Below are positions 1-6,486 of a stretch of 50,359 nucleotides of DNA, in pieces (the stretch's first letter is position 1; every line of letters begins with the position of its first letter). Below the pieces are notes generated by a model. It searched no databases and was not told the DNA's origin. It saw only the letters and a program-made list of their open reading frames with translations. Origin of the DNA: Pseudomonadota bacterium (GTDB lineage: Bacteria; Pseudomonadota; Gammaproteobacteria; Xanthomonadales; Xanthomonadaceae); NCBI GenBank assembly GCA_023419315.1, contig JAEZYE010000038.1, positions 1 to 50,359 of the forward strand, in the 5' to 3' direction. Both the position numbers and the translations under genes were made by a program.

Positions 1-83
1 TCGATCACCTGCTTCACCGCTTCGGCACGGAACTCATCCGTGTACTGCTTGCTGTTGCCCATAAACACCTCGGTCATTGCCAT
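1..83 (-). CDS. IS3-family transposase OrfA, N-terminal fragment
   Basis: Reading leftwards from the ATG at 81-83, the frame gives MAMTEVFMGNSKQYTDEFRA, continuing EAVKQVI to the window edge. The segment YTDEFRAEAVKQV is the characteristic start of the helix-turn-helix OrfA protein of IS3-family elements, which binds the inverted repeats and is extended by frameshifting into the OrfB integrase. Only about 27 residues are present. A second in-frame ATG at 60-62 (MGNSKQYT) may be the real start. Nothing can be said about whether the element is intact. Confidence 0.75.
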   Translation of the reverse strand, partial: MAMTEVFMGNSKQYTDEFRAEAVKQVI

Positions 84-127
84 GAATTATGGCAACCGGA
101 TGTCTACGAAAGGCTGGCCGGTCCACA
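1..127 (-). mobile_element. End of an IS3-family insertion sequence (partial)
   Basis: The window opens inside an insertion sequence whose transposase reads leftwards out of the window. Upstream of the OrfA start there are about 44 bases of leader, and the reverse strand from 127 reads TGTGGACCGGCC, a plausible terminal inverted repeat because IS3-family ends begin with TG. The boundary is inferred from the point where the reading frame of the interrupted host gene stops making sense. The other end and the target-site duplication lie outside the window, so the boundary is uncertain by several bases. Confidence 0.6.
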
Positions 128-345
128 TCGCTTCCTGCGTGGTAGGCCAATCCTTGGGGAACCCAGTAGGGGGAGGCATTCAGTTCGCCGATCAGGTTGA
201 CGGGGACTTTGCTGGAAGTTGCATTCCATGTGGCGAAAAAGGGGTCGTCGCATCTGGGACCCGGGTTGGAGCCAATCGCGGGAACCGAAGCCGACATCAG
301 CGCTGAGCCCAGAAAAAACACGCCGGACACAAGAATGGATTTCAA
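34..345 (-). pseudogene. Small secreted protein gene truncated by the insertion sequence
   Basis: A frame starting at a TTG codon (343-345) behind a strong AAGGAGA ribosome site encodes a clear Sec signal peptide (MKSILVSGVFFLGSALMSAS) and about 50 residues of mature protein containing WNATSSKVPVNL and PYWVPQGLAYHAG. After roughly residue 72 it runs into insertion-sequence DNA (from about 127) and ends out of frame at 34, inside the transposase gene. The native 3' part is therefore missing from this side. The protein was not recognised. A TTG start with such a good ribosome site argues that the gene was functional before the insertion. Confidence 0.6.
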
Positions 346-540
346 AAATTTCTCCTTGGTTGAAGCAATCCTTCATGACTGCTTTGTCTATCGTAGTTAC
401 CGATGGAGTCGGTTTGGCATCACATTCCTCGCATGTGCGACGCGTGCATCAGTCCAGAGGCTGGAACCGCAATCAGGGCAATGACACGCCCACATAACCT
501 TCGCAACTCCTGTGCGATAACGCGCGCGGAGGTATTCTTC

Positions 541-774
541 ATGAGCGGTCTCTATTCGCTGTTGATCGAGCCGGATCGCGTGCAGTTCGTCGAAGGCGAT
601 GCGCGTGATGCGCTGGAGAATGATTTCCGGCTGGTGCATGAGCAATCGCATGCAGGCACCGATTCGCGCTGGTACTTCTATGCGAAGACATCGTTGAGCA
701 AGCCCGAGGCGCTGCGCCGCGCGCAGCAGTGGTACGACTCCAGCGGGCATGGGGATTGGCCAGGGTTGACGTAG
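541..774 (+). CDS. Hypothetical protein, 77 residues
   Basis: The ATG at 541 follows a GCGGAGG ribosome site with 8-base spacing, which is why it is preferred over the longer frame that begins at 403. The product is a small soluble protein (MSGLYSLLIEPDRVQFVEGD at the N-terminus, ending GHGDWPGLT) rich in charged residues, with no signal peptide or membrane segment. It contains a predicted amphipathic stretch (SLSKPEALRRAQQWY). Its family was not recognised. It stands alone between the interrupted gene and the UbiB-like gene, both more than 150 bases away. Confidence 0.6.
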   Translation: MSGLYSLLIEPDRVQFVEGDARDALENDFRLVHEQSHAGTDSRWYFYAKTSLSKPEALRRAQQWYDSSGHGDWPGLT

Positions 775-954
775 CGGCTCGGGACGTGCGCCGGGTTTGT
801 GGCTCGACGGATCGGGTCGAGGTTGCGGCCCGGCGCCACGGCTGATGCCGTCGCACCCATGAATGATGTGCACCCGATGGGTACGGGGCAGGGCGCTTTC
901 ACCTGTTGCTGATCAAGCCGCCGCAAGAATGAAGTCCCGATCACGGAAATCGCC

Positions 955-2640
955 ATGGGTGGCAGCGCGATGCAAACGGACACGAATCAAAGCACCAGCC
1001 AGCGGCGCGGACAGATCCTCGGCTTCCTGTTCCGCTACCGCAATTCAGGCCTGTTTTCCGGCATGGACACGCTGCCCGAGGAAAACACGCTCGCTGTCGA
1101 GGAAGGCACGCCGCAGGAACTGGCGCAGGATCTGGAAGCGCTGGGACCGGCGTTCGTCAAAATCGGTCAGATGCTCTCGACACGGCCGGACATTGTGCCG
1201 CCCGCGTTCGCCAGTTCATTCGAGCGGATGCAGGAGGACGTCGAGCCCGTGCCCTTCGATGCCATTCGCGAAGTGGTCGAGAGCGAACTCGGCGTGCGGC
1301 TGAACCAGGCGTTCACCGAATTCGAGGAAACACCGCTGGGTTCGGCATCGCTGGCGCAAGTGCACCGGGCACGACTGCGAGATGGCACGGCGGTGGCGGT
1401 GAAGGTGCAGAAGCCGGGCATCGCCCAGCAATTGCTTGCGGATCTGGAACTGTTGCGCGGGTTTGCGAAGCAGGCCGACCGCTTCACCGACATGGGCCGC
1501 CGTGTGCGTTTTGCCGACTGGCTGGAGGAATTCGGCCGCACGCTGTTGAACGAACTCGACTATCAGGCGGAAGCCGAGAATCTTGCGCGCTTCCGCGATC
1601 ATCTCGCGCCGTTCGAAGAACTGTGGGTGCCGGCGCCCGTCTGGGATCTGACGCGTCGCCGGGTGTTGACGATGGAACTGGTCGAAGGCGTGCGCGTGGA
1701 TCAGATTCCGGGCGTGCGCCGCACGGAAGAGCCGATGGATGCGCTGGCCGACGCCTTGCTGCGTGGCTACCTCGATCAGATTTTCGTGCATGGCGAGATC
1801 CACGCCGATCCGCATCCGGGCAACCTGCGCGTCACCCGTGACGGCCGGCTGGCGATTTTCGATCTCGGCATGGTCACCAACATTGCGCCCAAGCGCCGCG
1901 ACACGCTGCTCAAGCTGCTGTTCGCGGCGGTGGACGGGCGGGGTGAACAGGTGGCCGATGAGGCCATTGCCATTGGCACGCGGCTGGAGGATTACGACGA
2001 GGAGCGCTTCATCCGCGAGGTGGGCCAGCTCGTCAGCCATTACCACGCGCATTCGCAGACCACTTCGCCGGGGCGCGTCGTGCTGGAACTGGTGCGCATT
2101 GCCACCACCAATGGCTTGCGCACGCCGCCCGAGCTGAGCCTGCTCGGCAAGACGCTGCTCAATCTCGACGCGGTCAGTCGTTATCTGTCGCCCGACCTGG
2201 ACATCAAGGCGGTCGTGGAACGCCACCTGCAGCACGTCATGCGCGCGCGCCTGCGGCAATCGCTGTCTTCGCCGAACCTCGCCAGCGAGTTGATCGAAAT
2301 CCAGACCCTGCTGCGCGAAGGCCCGCGCAAGCTGTCCGACGCGCTGTCGCTGATCGCCGAAAACAAGCTGCAATTGCGCGTGGCCGGGCTGGAAGAATCC
2401 CGGCTGATGGAAAACCTGCAGAAGATCGCCAACCGCATCTCCGCTGGCCTGGTAACGGCGGCGCTCATCGTGGCGTCATCCTTGATGATGCGCGTGGAAA
2501 CGCGCAGCACGCTGTGGGGCTATCCGACCGTGGCGCTGCTGCTGTTCCTGCTGGGCGCCGGCCTGGGCGTGTGCATCGTGGTGAGCGCCCTGCGCGGCGA
2601 TCGTTCGGCCAAGGCGCGCGAGGAGCGCGCGCCGCGCTGA
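955..2640 (+). CDS. UbiB/AarF (ABC1) family atypical kinase-like protein
   Basis: This 561-residue protein belongs to the ABC1/UbiB/ADCK family, whose members support ubiquinone biosynthesis or lipid homeostasis at the inner membrane and have ATPase rather than classical kinase activity. The family-defining KxGQ motif is present (FVKIGQMLSTRPD, K69-Q72), followed by the nucleotide-binding region (ASLAQVHRA and AVKVQKPG, about 130-153), the catalytic-loop equivalent (HADPHPGN, about 283) and a metal-binding DLGM (about 303). Two C-terminal hydrophobic segments (SAGLVTAALIVASSL and a last one near VALLLFLLGAGLG) anchor it in the membrane, as in E. coli UbiB. The start at 955 has a weak CGGAA site; the ATG at 970 is an alternative. 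No quinone gene is adjacent, so the symbol ubiB is not assigned. Confidence 0.9.
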   Translation: MGGSAMQTDTNQSTSQRRGQILGFLFRYRNSGLFSGMDTLPEENTLAVEEGTPQELAQDLEALGPAFVKIGQMLSTRPDIVPPAFASSFERMQEDVEPVPFDAIREVVESELGVRLNQAFTEFEETPLGSASLAQVHRARLRDGTAVAVKVQKPGIAQQLLADLELLRGFAKQADRFTDMGRRVRFADWLEEFGRTLLNELDYQAEAENLARFRDHLAPFEELWVPAPVWDLTRRRVLTMELVEGVRVDQIPGVRRTEEPMDALADALLRGYLDQIFVHGEIHADPHPGNLRVTRDGRLAIFDLGMVTNIAPKRRDTLLKLLFAAVDGRGEQVADEAIAIGTRLEDYDEERFIREVGQLVSHYHAHSQTTSPGRVVLELVRIATTNGLRTPPELSLLGKTLLNLDAVSRYLSPDLDIKAVVERHLQHVMRARLRQSLSSPNLASELIEIQTLLREGPRKLSDALSLIAENKLQLRVAGLEESRLMENLQKIANRISAGLVTAALIVASSLMMRVETRSTLWGYPTVALLLFLLGAGLGVCIVVSALRGDRSAKAREERAPR

Positions 2641-2658
2641 CCACGGGCCTGCTTCGCC

Positions 2659-3210
2659 ATGGCCGCGTTCCTCTATCTGTTCCCGTGTGCCTACGAAGAT
2701 CTGGTGAAGCTGGGCATCTCGACGGATCCGCTCGGGCGCATTCGCCACTTCTCGCCGCGCTATTTCGAGTTCTTCGATCTCGACCGCGCCGTGCTGGTGG
2801 AAACAGACGATCGACGCGAAGCGCAGGCGTGGGAAACCGCGCTCAAACGGGAACTGCGCCTGCTCAACGCTCCGGCGCCATTGCTGGTGCCGGGCCACGC
2901 GGCAGGCCATACGGAATGGTTCCGCGGCGGGTATGGCGACATCCTCACGCGCATGCAGTGGCTGGGGCAGCAAGGGCATGTGCTGCATGCGCCCGCACGC
3001 ACCTGGCTACGGAGCGCGCTTGCGCGCGAGAGTGATCGGCTGCACGACTGGGCCTGTGCGATGTGGCAGGGCATCCAGGACAGCGACGGCGAAGTGCGCG
3101 CCGGGCTCGAACGCACGCTGCGCGACGCCTGCGATGCGCAACGTGCGATGGAATTGCCGTTATCCGAACATCTGCCCGAGGACGTCTGGCGCTGGTATCG
3201 CCCGTACTAG
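2659..3210 (+). CDS. GIY-YIG-like (MUG113/T5orf172-type) protein
   Basis: The N-terminal 75 residues resemble the divergent GIY-YIG nuclease fold of the MUG113/T5orf172 group: LYLFPCAY stands for the GIY strand, VKLGIS for the YIG strand, then RIRHF provides the arginine and ETALKREL the glutamate that would complete a nuclease centre. The remaining 100 residues are helical and charged and were not recognised. It starts 18 bases after the UbiB-like gene and may share its transcript. A biological role is unknown; family members occur both in phage genes and as chromosomal singletons. Assignment to the fold is by motif order only. Confidence 0.75.
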   Translation: MAAFLYLFPCAYEDLVKLGISTDPLGRIRHFSPRYFEFFDLDRAVLVETDDRREAQAWETALKRELRLLNAPAPLLVPGHAAGHTEWFRGGYGDILTRMQWLGQQGHVLHAPARTWLRSALARESDRLHDWACAMWQGIQDSDGEVRAGLERTLRDACDAQRAMELPLSEHLPEDVWRWYRPY

Positions 3211-3230
3211 CGGGTGCGGCGCAAAGGGCG

Positions 3231-3410
3231 TCAGTCGGGTGCCTTGGCCGGAACGAATGGCGAAACCGGGTCACTGGCCGGAAACGTTTCTTCCAGCGCC
3301 TCGTCATGGTTATCGCTTTCGTGTTCCTTGCGTTCCCGGCGTTCCTTCGGGGTTTCGTGGCACTCGCGGTTTTCGTCTGGCGCCGGCGGGTCCTTGCGAT
3401 CACGGCTCAT
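3231..3410 (-). CDS. Small hydrophilic protein, 59 residues
   Basis: From an ATG at 3408-3410 preceded by CGGAGAAC, the frame encodes a very charged peptide (MSRDRKDPPAPDENRE at the start) that ends in a distinctive acidic tail with ALEETFPASDPVSPFV. This tail resembles short conserved hypothetical proteins in other Proteobacteria, recalled rather than checked. It contains no hydrophobic core and is probably disordered. It is the last gene of a minus-strand group that includes the UdgX gene and ends convergently, 20 bases from the GIY-YIG-like gene. Confidence 0.6.
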   Translation of the reverse strand: MSRDRKDPPAPDENRECHETPKERRERKEHESDNHDEALEETFPASDPVSPFVPAKAPD

Positions 3411-3511
3411 GGAAGTTCTCCGACGATGGGATTCGCAGTCTCTGCGCGCCTCCGCCATGAACGCGTGAACATTGGCGCGGATGCACGCCGCCGTTCATCG
3501 TTGCGCGGACG

Positions 3512-3697
3512 TCACCCACGCTTGCCGCTGGGATCCGGATAGTCGCGCTCGGGATCACGGCGGCCGGTCCCGCGGGGAACATCGGGCTGATCATGATCCT
3601 TCCACTTGGCATTTTCATTGCGCGTCTTGTCGGCGGTGTGCGCCTTCTGCTGATCGCTGTCGGGATTGTCGTGGTGTTCGGTCGTATCACGGGTCAT
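3512..3697 (-). CDS. Small hydrophilic protein, 61 residues
   Basis: The ATG at 3695-3697 follows GAGAGGA with 7-base spacing, 12 bases after the UdgX stop codon, so the two are almost certainly cotranscribed. The peptide is nearly all polar (MTRDTTEHHDNPDSDQQ at the start, RGTGRRDPERDYPDPSGK at the end), lacks hydrophobic segments and is likely intrinsically disordered. No family was recognised. It resembles the stress-induced hydrophilic peptides common in this kind of genome, but that is an impression from composition only. Confidence 0.6.
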   Translation of the reverse strand: MTRDTTEHHDNPDSDQQKAHTADKTRNENAKWKDHDQPDVPRGTGRRDPERDYPDPSGKRG

Positions 3698-3709
3698 GGC
3701 GGGGTCCTC

Positions 3710-4354
3710 TCAGGAATCGGAATGAAGGCGCGAAGCCAGTTCACGCATGTCCGCGAGCAGTTCGGCGCGTGCTTCCACGCGAGCGGGTCCCGGCATGCGG
3801 AGGATCGCGGAAGGGTGCCAGCTGGCCATCGCATGCGTCTGCCCGATCACGCGCCACTGGCCGCGTTCGCGGGTCAAGCGGAAGCCGTTGCCGAACACGG
3901 TCTGCGCCGCCATGGCACCGAGCGCAAGCACCCAGCGCGGACGCAGGCGTGCCAGCTCCGCCGCCAGCCAGGGTCGACACGCGCTCTGTTCGGCGGCGTT
4001 CGCGCGGTTGTGCAGCCGGACCTTTCCACGCAAGCGGAACTTGAAATGCTTGACGGTATTGGTCAGGTAAAGATCACGCGCATCCAGGCCGGCTTCGGCG
4101 ATCACTGCACGCAGCAACTGTCCGGCCGGGCCGACGAACGGATGCCCGGTGCGATCTTCATGGTTGCCTGGTTGTTCGCCGATGAGCATCGCGCGTGCGC
4201 GGGCGGGACCTTCGCCAAACACGGTCTGCGTCGCGGGCTTCCACAACGGGCATGCCGTGCAATCGGCGGCGTCGCGCCGCAACTGCGACAGCGAGCCCGA
4301 CGGTACGTGGTCGGCGGGCTTGGCCAAGGGAATGGAGAACGTCCGGACGCCCAT
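3710..4354 (-). CDS. udgX: UdgX-type uracil-DNA glycosylase
   Basis: The protein is a uracil-DNA glycosylase superfamily member (family 4 fold, 214 residues). It has the UdgX signature rather than the classical family 4 one: motif 1 is GEQPG (59-63) followed by PFVGPAG, and the KRRIH-type insertion reads KVRLH (111-115). In Mycobacterium smegmatis UdgX the histidine of that loop traps the abasic site covalently; here H115 is retained. Motif 2 is WHPS (179-182). Iron-sulfur ligands visible are C32, C35 and C126; a fourth ligand near H103 is an inference. The start at 4352-4354 has AAGG behind it; the longer frame upstream looks like noise. It is the second gene of a minus-strand group beginning at 4751. 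Confidence 0.88.
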   Translation of the reverse strand: MGVRTFSIPLAKPADHVPSGSLSQLRRDAADCTACPLWKPATQTVFGEGPARARAMLIGEQPGNHEDRTGHPFVGPAGQLLRAVIAEAGLDARDLYLTNTVKHFKFRLRGKVRLHNRANAAEQSACRPWLAAELARLRPRWVLALGAMAAQTVFGNGFRLTRERGQWRVIGQTHAMASWHPSAILRMPGPARVEARAELLADMRELASRLHSDS

Positions 4355-4415
4355 CAGCCGGACCTTGCGGGGTTGCGTAGCTTGCACATGCACATGCACA
4401 CGTGCCTTGCGCGGC

Positions 4416-4751
4416 TCAAGCGTCCAGCGGTTCCGCGAAGCGCGGATCCGGCTGCAACGCCGGTGGCGGCCAATGCGTCTCCGCCACCAGGGCACGCAAG
4501 CGTGAAACGCGATTGCGCGCCCACCGCGCCGACCAGCGCATTCCGGCGGCCACCGAGCGGACCGCCACATTGGGCTGTGGATTCAACGGGTCGCAGAGCA
4601 CGACACGTACGAGCCAGCCGGAGCGGCAGGGTTGCACTTCGAGCACGGGATGTCCGTCCAGTTCCAGGCGGGCTCCCATCCAGTCATCGTCGGGTTGCGC
4701 TTCCACCCAGGCGAAATCCTGTGGCAGCTTCATGGGCAATGCTTTGGTCAT
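4416..4751 (-). CDS. Hypothetical protein, 111 residues
   Basis: This frame reads as a real soluble protein (LPQDFAWVEAQPDDDWMGA, ELDGHPVLEVQPCRSGWLVR) with alternating hydrophobic positions typical of a small beta-rich domain, followed by a basic helix (RWARNRVSRLRALVAE). Its family is not recognised. It lies 61 bases upstream of udgX on the same strand and probably heads that transcript. The ribosome site is weak (CTGGAA), and an in-frame ATG seven codons in (MKLPQDF) is an alternative start. A sigma-54-like sequence lies just upstream at 4781-4796. Confidence 0.6.
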   Translation of the reverse strand: MTKALPMKLPQDFAWVEAQPDDDWMGARLELDGHPVLEVQPCRSGWLVRVVLCDPLNPQPNVAVRSVAAGMRWSARWARNRVSRLRALVAETHWPPPALQPDPRFAEPLDA

Positions 4752-4780
4752 GACGATTCCAGGCGTGTGCAGACAGATGA

Positions 4781-4796
4781 AGCAGATTGCATGCCA
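4781..4796 (-). promoter_or_regulatory. Candidate sigma-54 promoter (imperfect)
   Basis: On the minus strand the sequence is TGGCATG-CAAT-CTGCT. It keeps the essential GG (-24) and GC (-12) at the right spacing but departs from TTGC at one position. It lies 30 bases upstream of the ATG of the hypothetical gene heading the udgX group. It is weaker than the other sigma-54 sites in this window. Confidence 0.4.
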
Positions 4797-5112
4797 GTCG
4801 CGAGCTTCTTGGCATCGCTGTCATTGTGGTCGTGCACCGCATGAAATCGTGTGATGGGAAAAATCTGCGCACCGCGCTGCAGCAGTTGCGCAACCGCTTC
4901 CATGCAAGGCGCTAACGCATACAGCGCTAGCGTGCCGTGCAACGAGGAGGTGGTACGTGGCCGGTAAACGCAGCGGCATCCCCGACGTCGATGCCATGCG
5001 TCCACTGCGTGATCTGCGCGGAGCAAAGCGGACTCGACCGCAGCGGCGGACGCGACGAGGGACGATGACGGGTGCGACGCAGCTTCGGATGTCGACGCCA
5101 GCGTCCGTCGGC
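4797..5112. other. Intergenic stretch without a supported gene
   Basis: No frame here looks coding in composition. A repeated GCGCTA occurs near 4909-4930. A plus-strand frame from about 4957 crosses the whole opposing Cys-rich gene and was rejected. A promoter for the divergent neighbourhood may lie here but none was convincing. Confidence 0.4.
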
Positions 5113-5346
5113 TCACACGCGATCGCGCAGTCCGGTTTCGCCGGCGTGCTTGGCGCAATGGGCACAGCAGTAGATGGTGCCGTCGCTTTCCACGCCATGG
5201 CCGATCACGGCGCACTGGCAATGCGCGCAGCGCGGGGCGAATGCATGGATGGCGCATTCGAAGGAATCGAACGTGCCCGTGCGTTCCTGCTGGGAGAGGG
5301 TGAAGGCCTTGTCGTAGTCGTTGCCGCAAACGTCGCATCGAGCCAT
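5113..5346 (-). CDS. Cys-rich, probably zinc-binding, 77-residue protein
   Basis: The protein starts MARCDVCGNDYDKAF and contains four metal-ligand clusters: C4-x2-C7, C31-x2-H34, C40-H42-C43-x-C45 and C60-C61-H63-C64, with a conserved-looking GTFDSFECAIHAF in between. This spacing suggests two zinc-ribbon-like sites or a metallothionein-like fold. Very similar short proteins are widespread in Proteobacteria and Actinobacteria as hypothetical or metallothionein-like proteins (from memory). It has no signal peptide, so it acts in the cytoplasm. Upstream GGAGTACTCCC gives a ribosome site. It is monocistronic, divergent from the CBS gene. Confidence 0.85.
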   Translation of the reverse strand: MARCDVCGNDYDKAFTLSQQERTGTFDSFECAIHAFAPRCAHCQCAVIGHGVESDGTIYCCAHCAKHAGETGLRDRV

Positions 5347-5449
5347 GGGAGTACTCCTTCAGCGATGGGAGTTCGAACCTAGCCCCCTGCGATCCATCAG
5401 TCCGTGAAGAGAAATCGGTTCAAGAGCCAATCAACGCGAGGAGAAAGCG

Positions 5450-5872
5450 ATGGCACAGATAAGTTCAGTAATGACGGCGCGTCCTGCGGCATGCAGCGGC
5501 GATACTCCGGTCGCGACAGTCGCGCAATTGATGATCGACAACGACTGCGGCGAGATTCCGGTGGTCGATGGCGCCGGGCATCCCGTGGGCGTCATCACCG
5601 ATCGCGACATCGTGGTGCGCTTGATCGCCTCCGGGCGCGACGTACGCGACGCACGGGCCAGTGACGCGATGAGCCAGCCGGTGCACACGGTCGCCGAGAC
5701 GGACGAACTGGGCGATTGCGTACGCCTGATGGAATCGGAGCGCATCCGCCGCGTCCCGGTGGTCGATTCGCTCGGGCGGCTCAGCGGCATCGTCTCGCTG
5801 GCCGATATTGCACGTGCGAACAAGGACGAGGCGACGGTGGATGTGATCAAGGAAGTATCGCGTCCGACCTGA
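5450..5872 (+). CDS. CBS-domain-pair protein
   Basis: The 140-residue protein consists of two CBS motifs only. The first runs about 8-62 (VMTARPAACS, CGEIPVVDGAGHPVGVITDRDI) and the second about 72-130 (AMSQPVHTVAE, RRVPVVDSLGRLSGIVSLADI). Stand-alone CBS pairs bind adenine nucleotides and report energy status to partner proteins, but the partner is not evident here. The ATG at 5450 follows CGAGGAG with good spacing. Its 3' end overlaps the 3' end of the opposing membrane-protein gene by 26 bases. Its position among stress-type genes fits the common annotation of such proteins as stress-responsive, which is an inference. Confidence 0.92.
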   Translation: MAQISSVMTARPAACSGDTPVATVAQLMIDNDCGEIPVVDGAGHPVGVITDRDIVVRLIASGRDVRDARASDAMSQPVHTVAETDELGDCVRLMESERIRRVPVVDSLGRLSGIVSLADIARANKDEATVDVIKEVSRPT

Positions 5873-6404
5873 ACTCGTGTGCCCCGGCAGCGGGCAGATT
5901 TTCGATGACCTGCGCGAGCGTCTGCTCGGCTTCCTCCAGCCAGTCCAGCATCCGCAAGGCGCGGTCACGCAGTGCAGCGTCCTCGCTGCGCTGCGAGGCC
6001 TGATCGAACAGCGGCCACGCTTCGTCGAGGATGCCCTGCAGTTCGAACGCCATCTCGTGGTCGTCGCCGGACGTCTCGGCGGGATAGGCGATGGATGGCT
6101 GATCGGAGTCCGTGGCGTCGCTTTCCGTGCCGAATCCCATCCACACGCCATCGGCCGACTGGTGCTGCGCGAGCGCCATGCGCGCGAGTGCACGCAGTGA
6201 TTCATCGCTGGATGCCCGCAGGACGCGCGATGCCCAGCGACGTTCGCGACGCCCGAGCGCGGCGGCCTCCTGCACGAAGAATCCATCGTCGAAATCAGCC
6301 GGCAGCACTTCGTGCGCGGCCTGCGCCTGGAGGTGGCGGCGGGTGACCCAGATTGCACCGGCGATGACGGCAGCCCAGGTGAGCCAAGCGTGTCTGCGCC
6401 TCAT
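5847..6404 (-). CDS. Membrane-anchored protein, possibly DUF4142-related
   Basis: A single N-terminal membrane segment (AWLTWAAVIAGAIWVTR, 5-21) is followed by a helical domain. The stretch DGFFVQEAAALGRRERRWAS with LARMALAQHQSA is reminiscent of DUF4142, a ferritin-like helical domain in which such residues pack helices; the match is partial and tentative. The C-terminal half (AFELQGILDEAWPLFDQA and RMLDWLEEAEQTLAQVI) is also helical. The ATG at 6402-6404 has an excellent AAGGAGG site. It overlaps the CBS gene tail to tail by 26 bases. With the inner-membrane anchor, the domain is probably periplasmic. Confidence 0.7.
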   Translation of the reverse strand: MRRRHAWLTWAAVIAGAIWVTRRHLQAQAAHEVLPADFDDGFFVQEAAALGRRERRWASRVLRASSDESLRALARMALAQHQSADGVWMGFGTESDATDSDQPSIAYPAETSGDDHEMAFELQGILDEAWPLFDQASQRSEDAALRDRALRMLDWLEEAEQTLAQVIENLPAAGAHEFRSDAILP

Positions 6405-6426
6405 GGAAAACGGACCTCCTTATTGA

Positions 6427-6452
6427 CTCCGCCGGACTTTCGTCCGGCGGAG
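6427..6452 (-). terminator. Perfect hairpin downstream of the BON gene
   Basis: An 11-base perfect stem (CTCCGCCGGAC with GTCCGGCGGAG) and a TTTC loop lie 35 bases past the stop of the BON-domain gene and just ahead of the ribosome site of the next minus-strand gene. There is no T-tract, so it may be a weak or factor-assisted terminator, a processing site, or a palindromic repeat. Confidence 0.45.
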
Positions 6453-6486
6453 GTGTGCTGCCGATGGAACGGACAGACGGCTTGCG

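Noticed and set aside
4957..5382. Plus-strand frame of 141 codons
   Set aside because: It crosses the Cys-rich gene on the other strand, has an unconvincing composition and no family resemblance.
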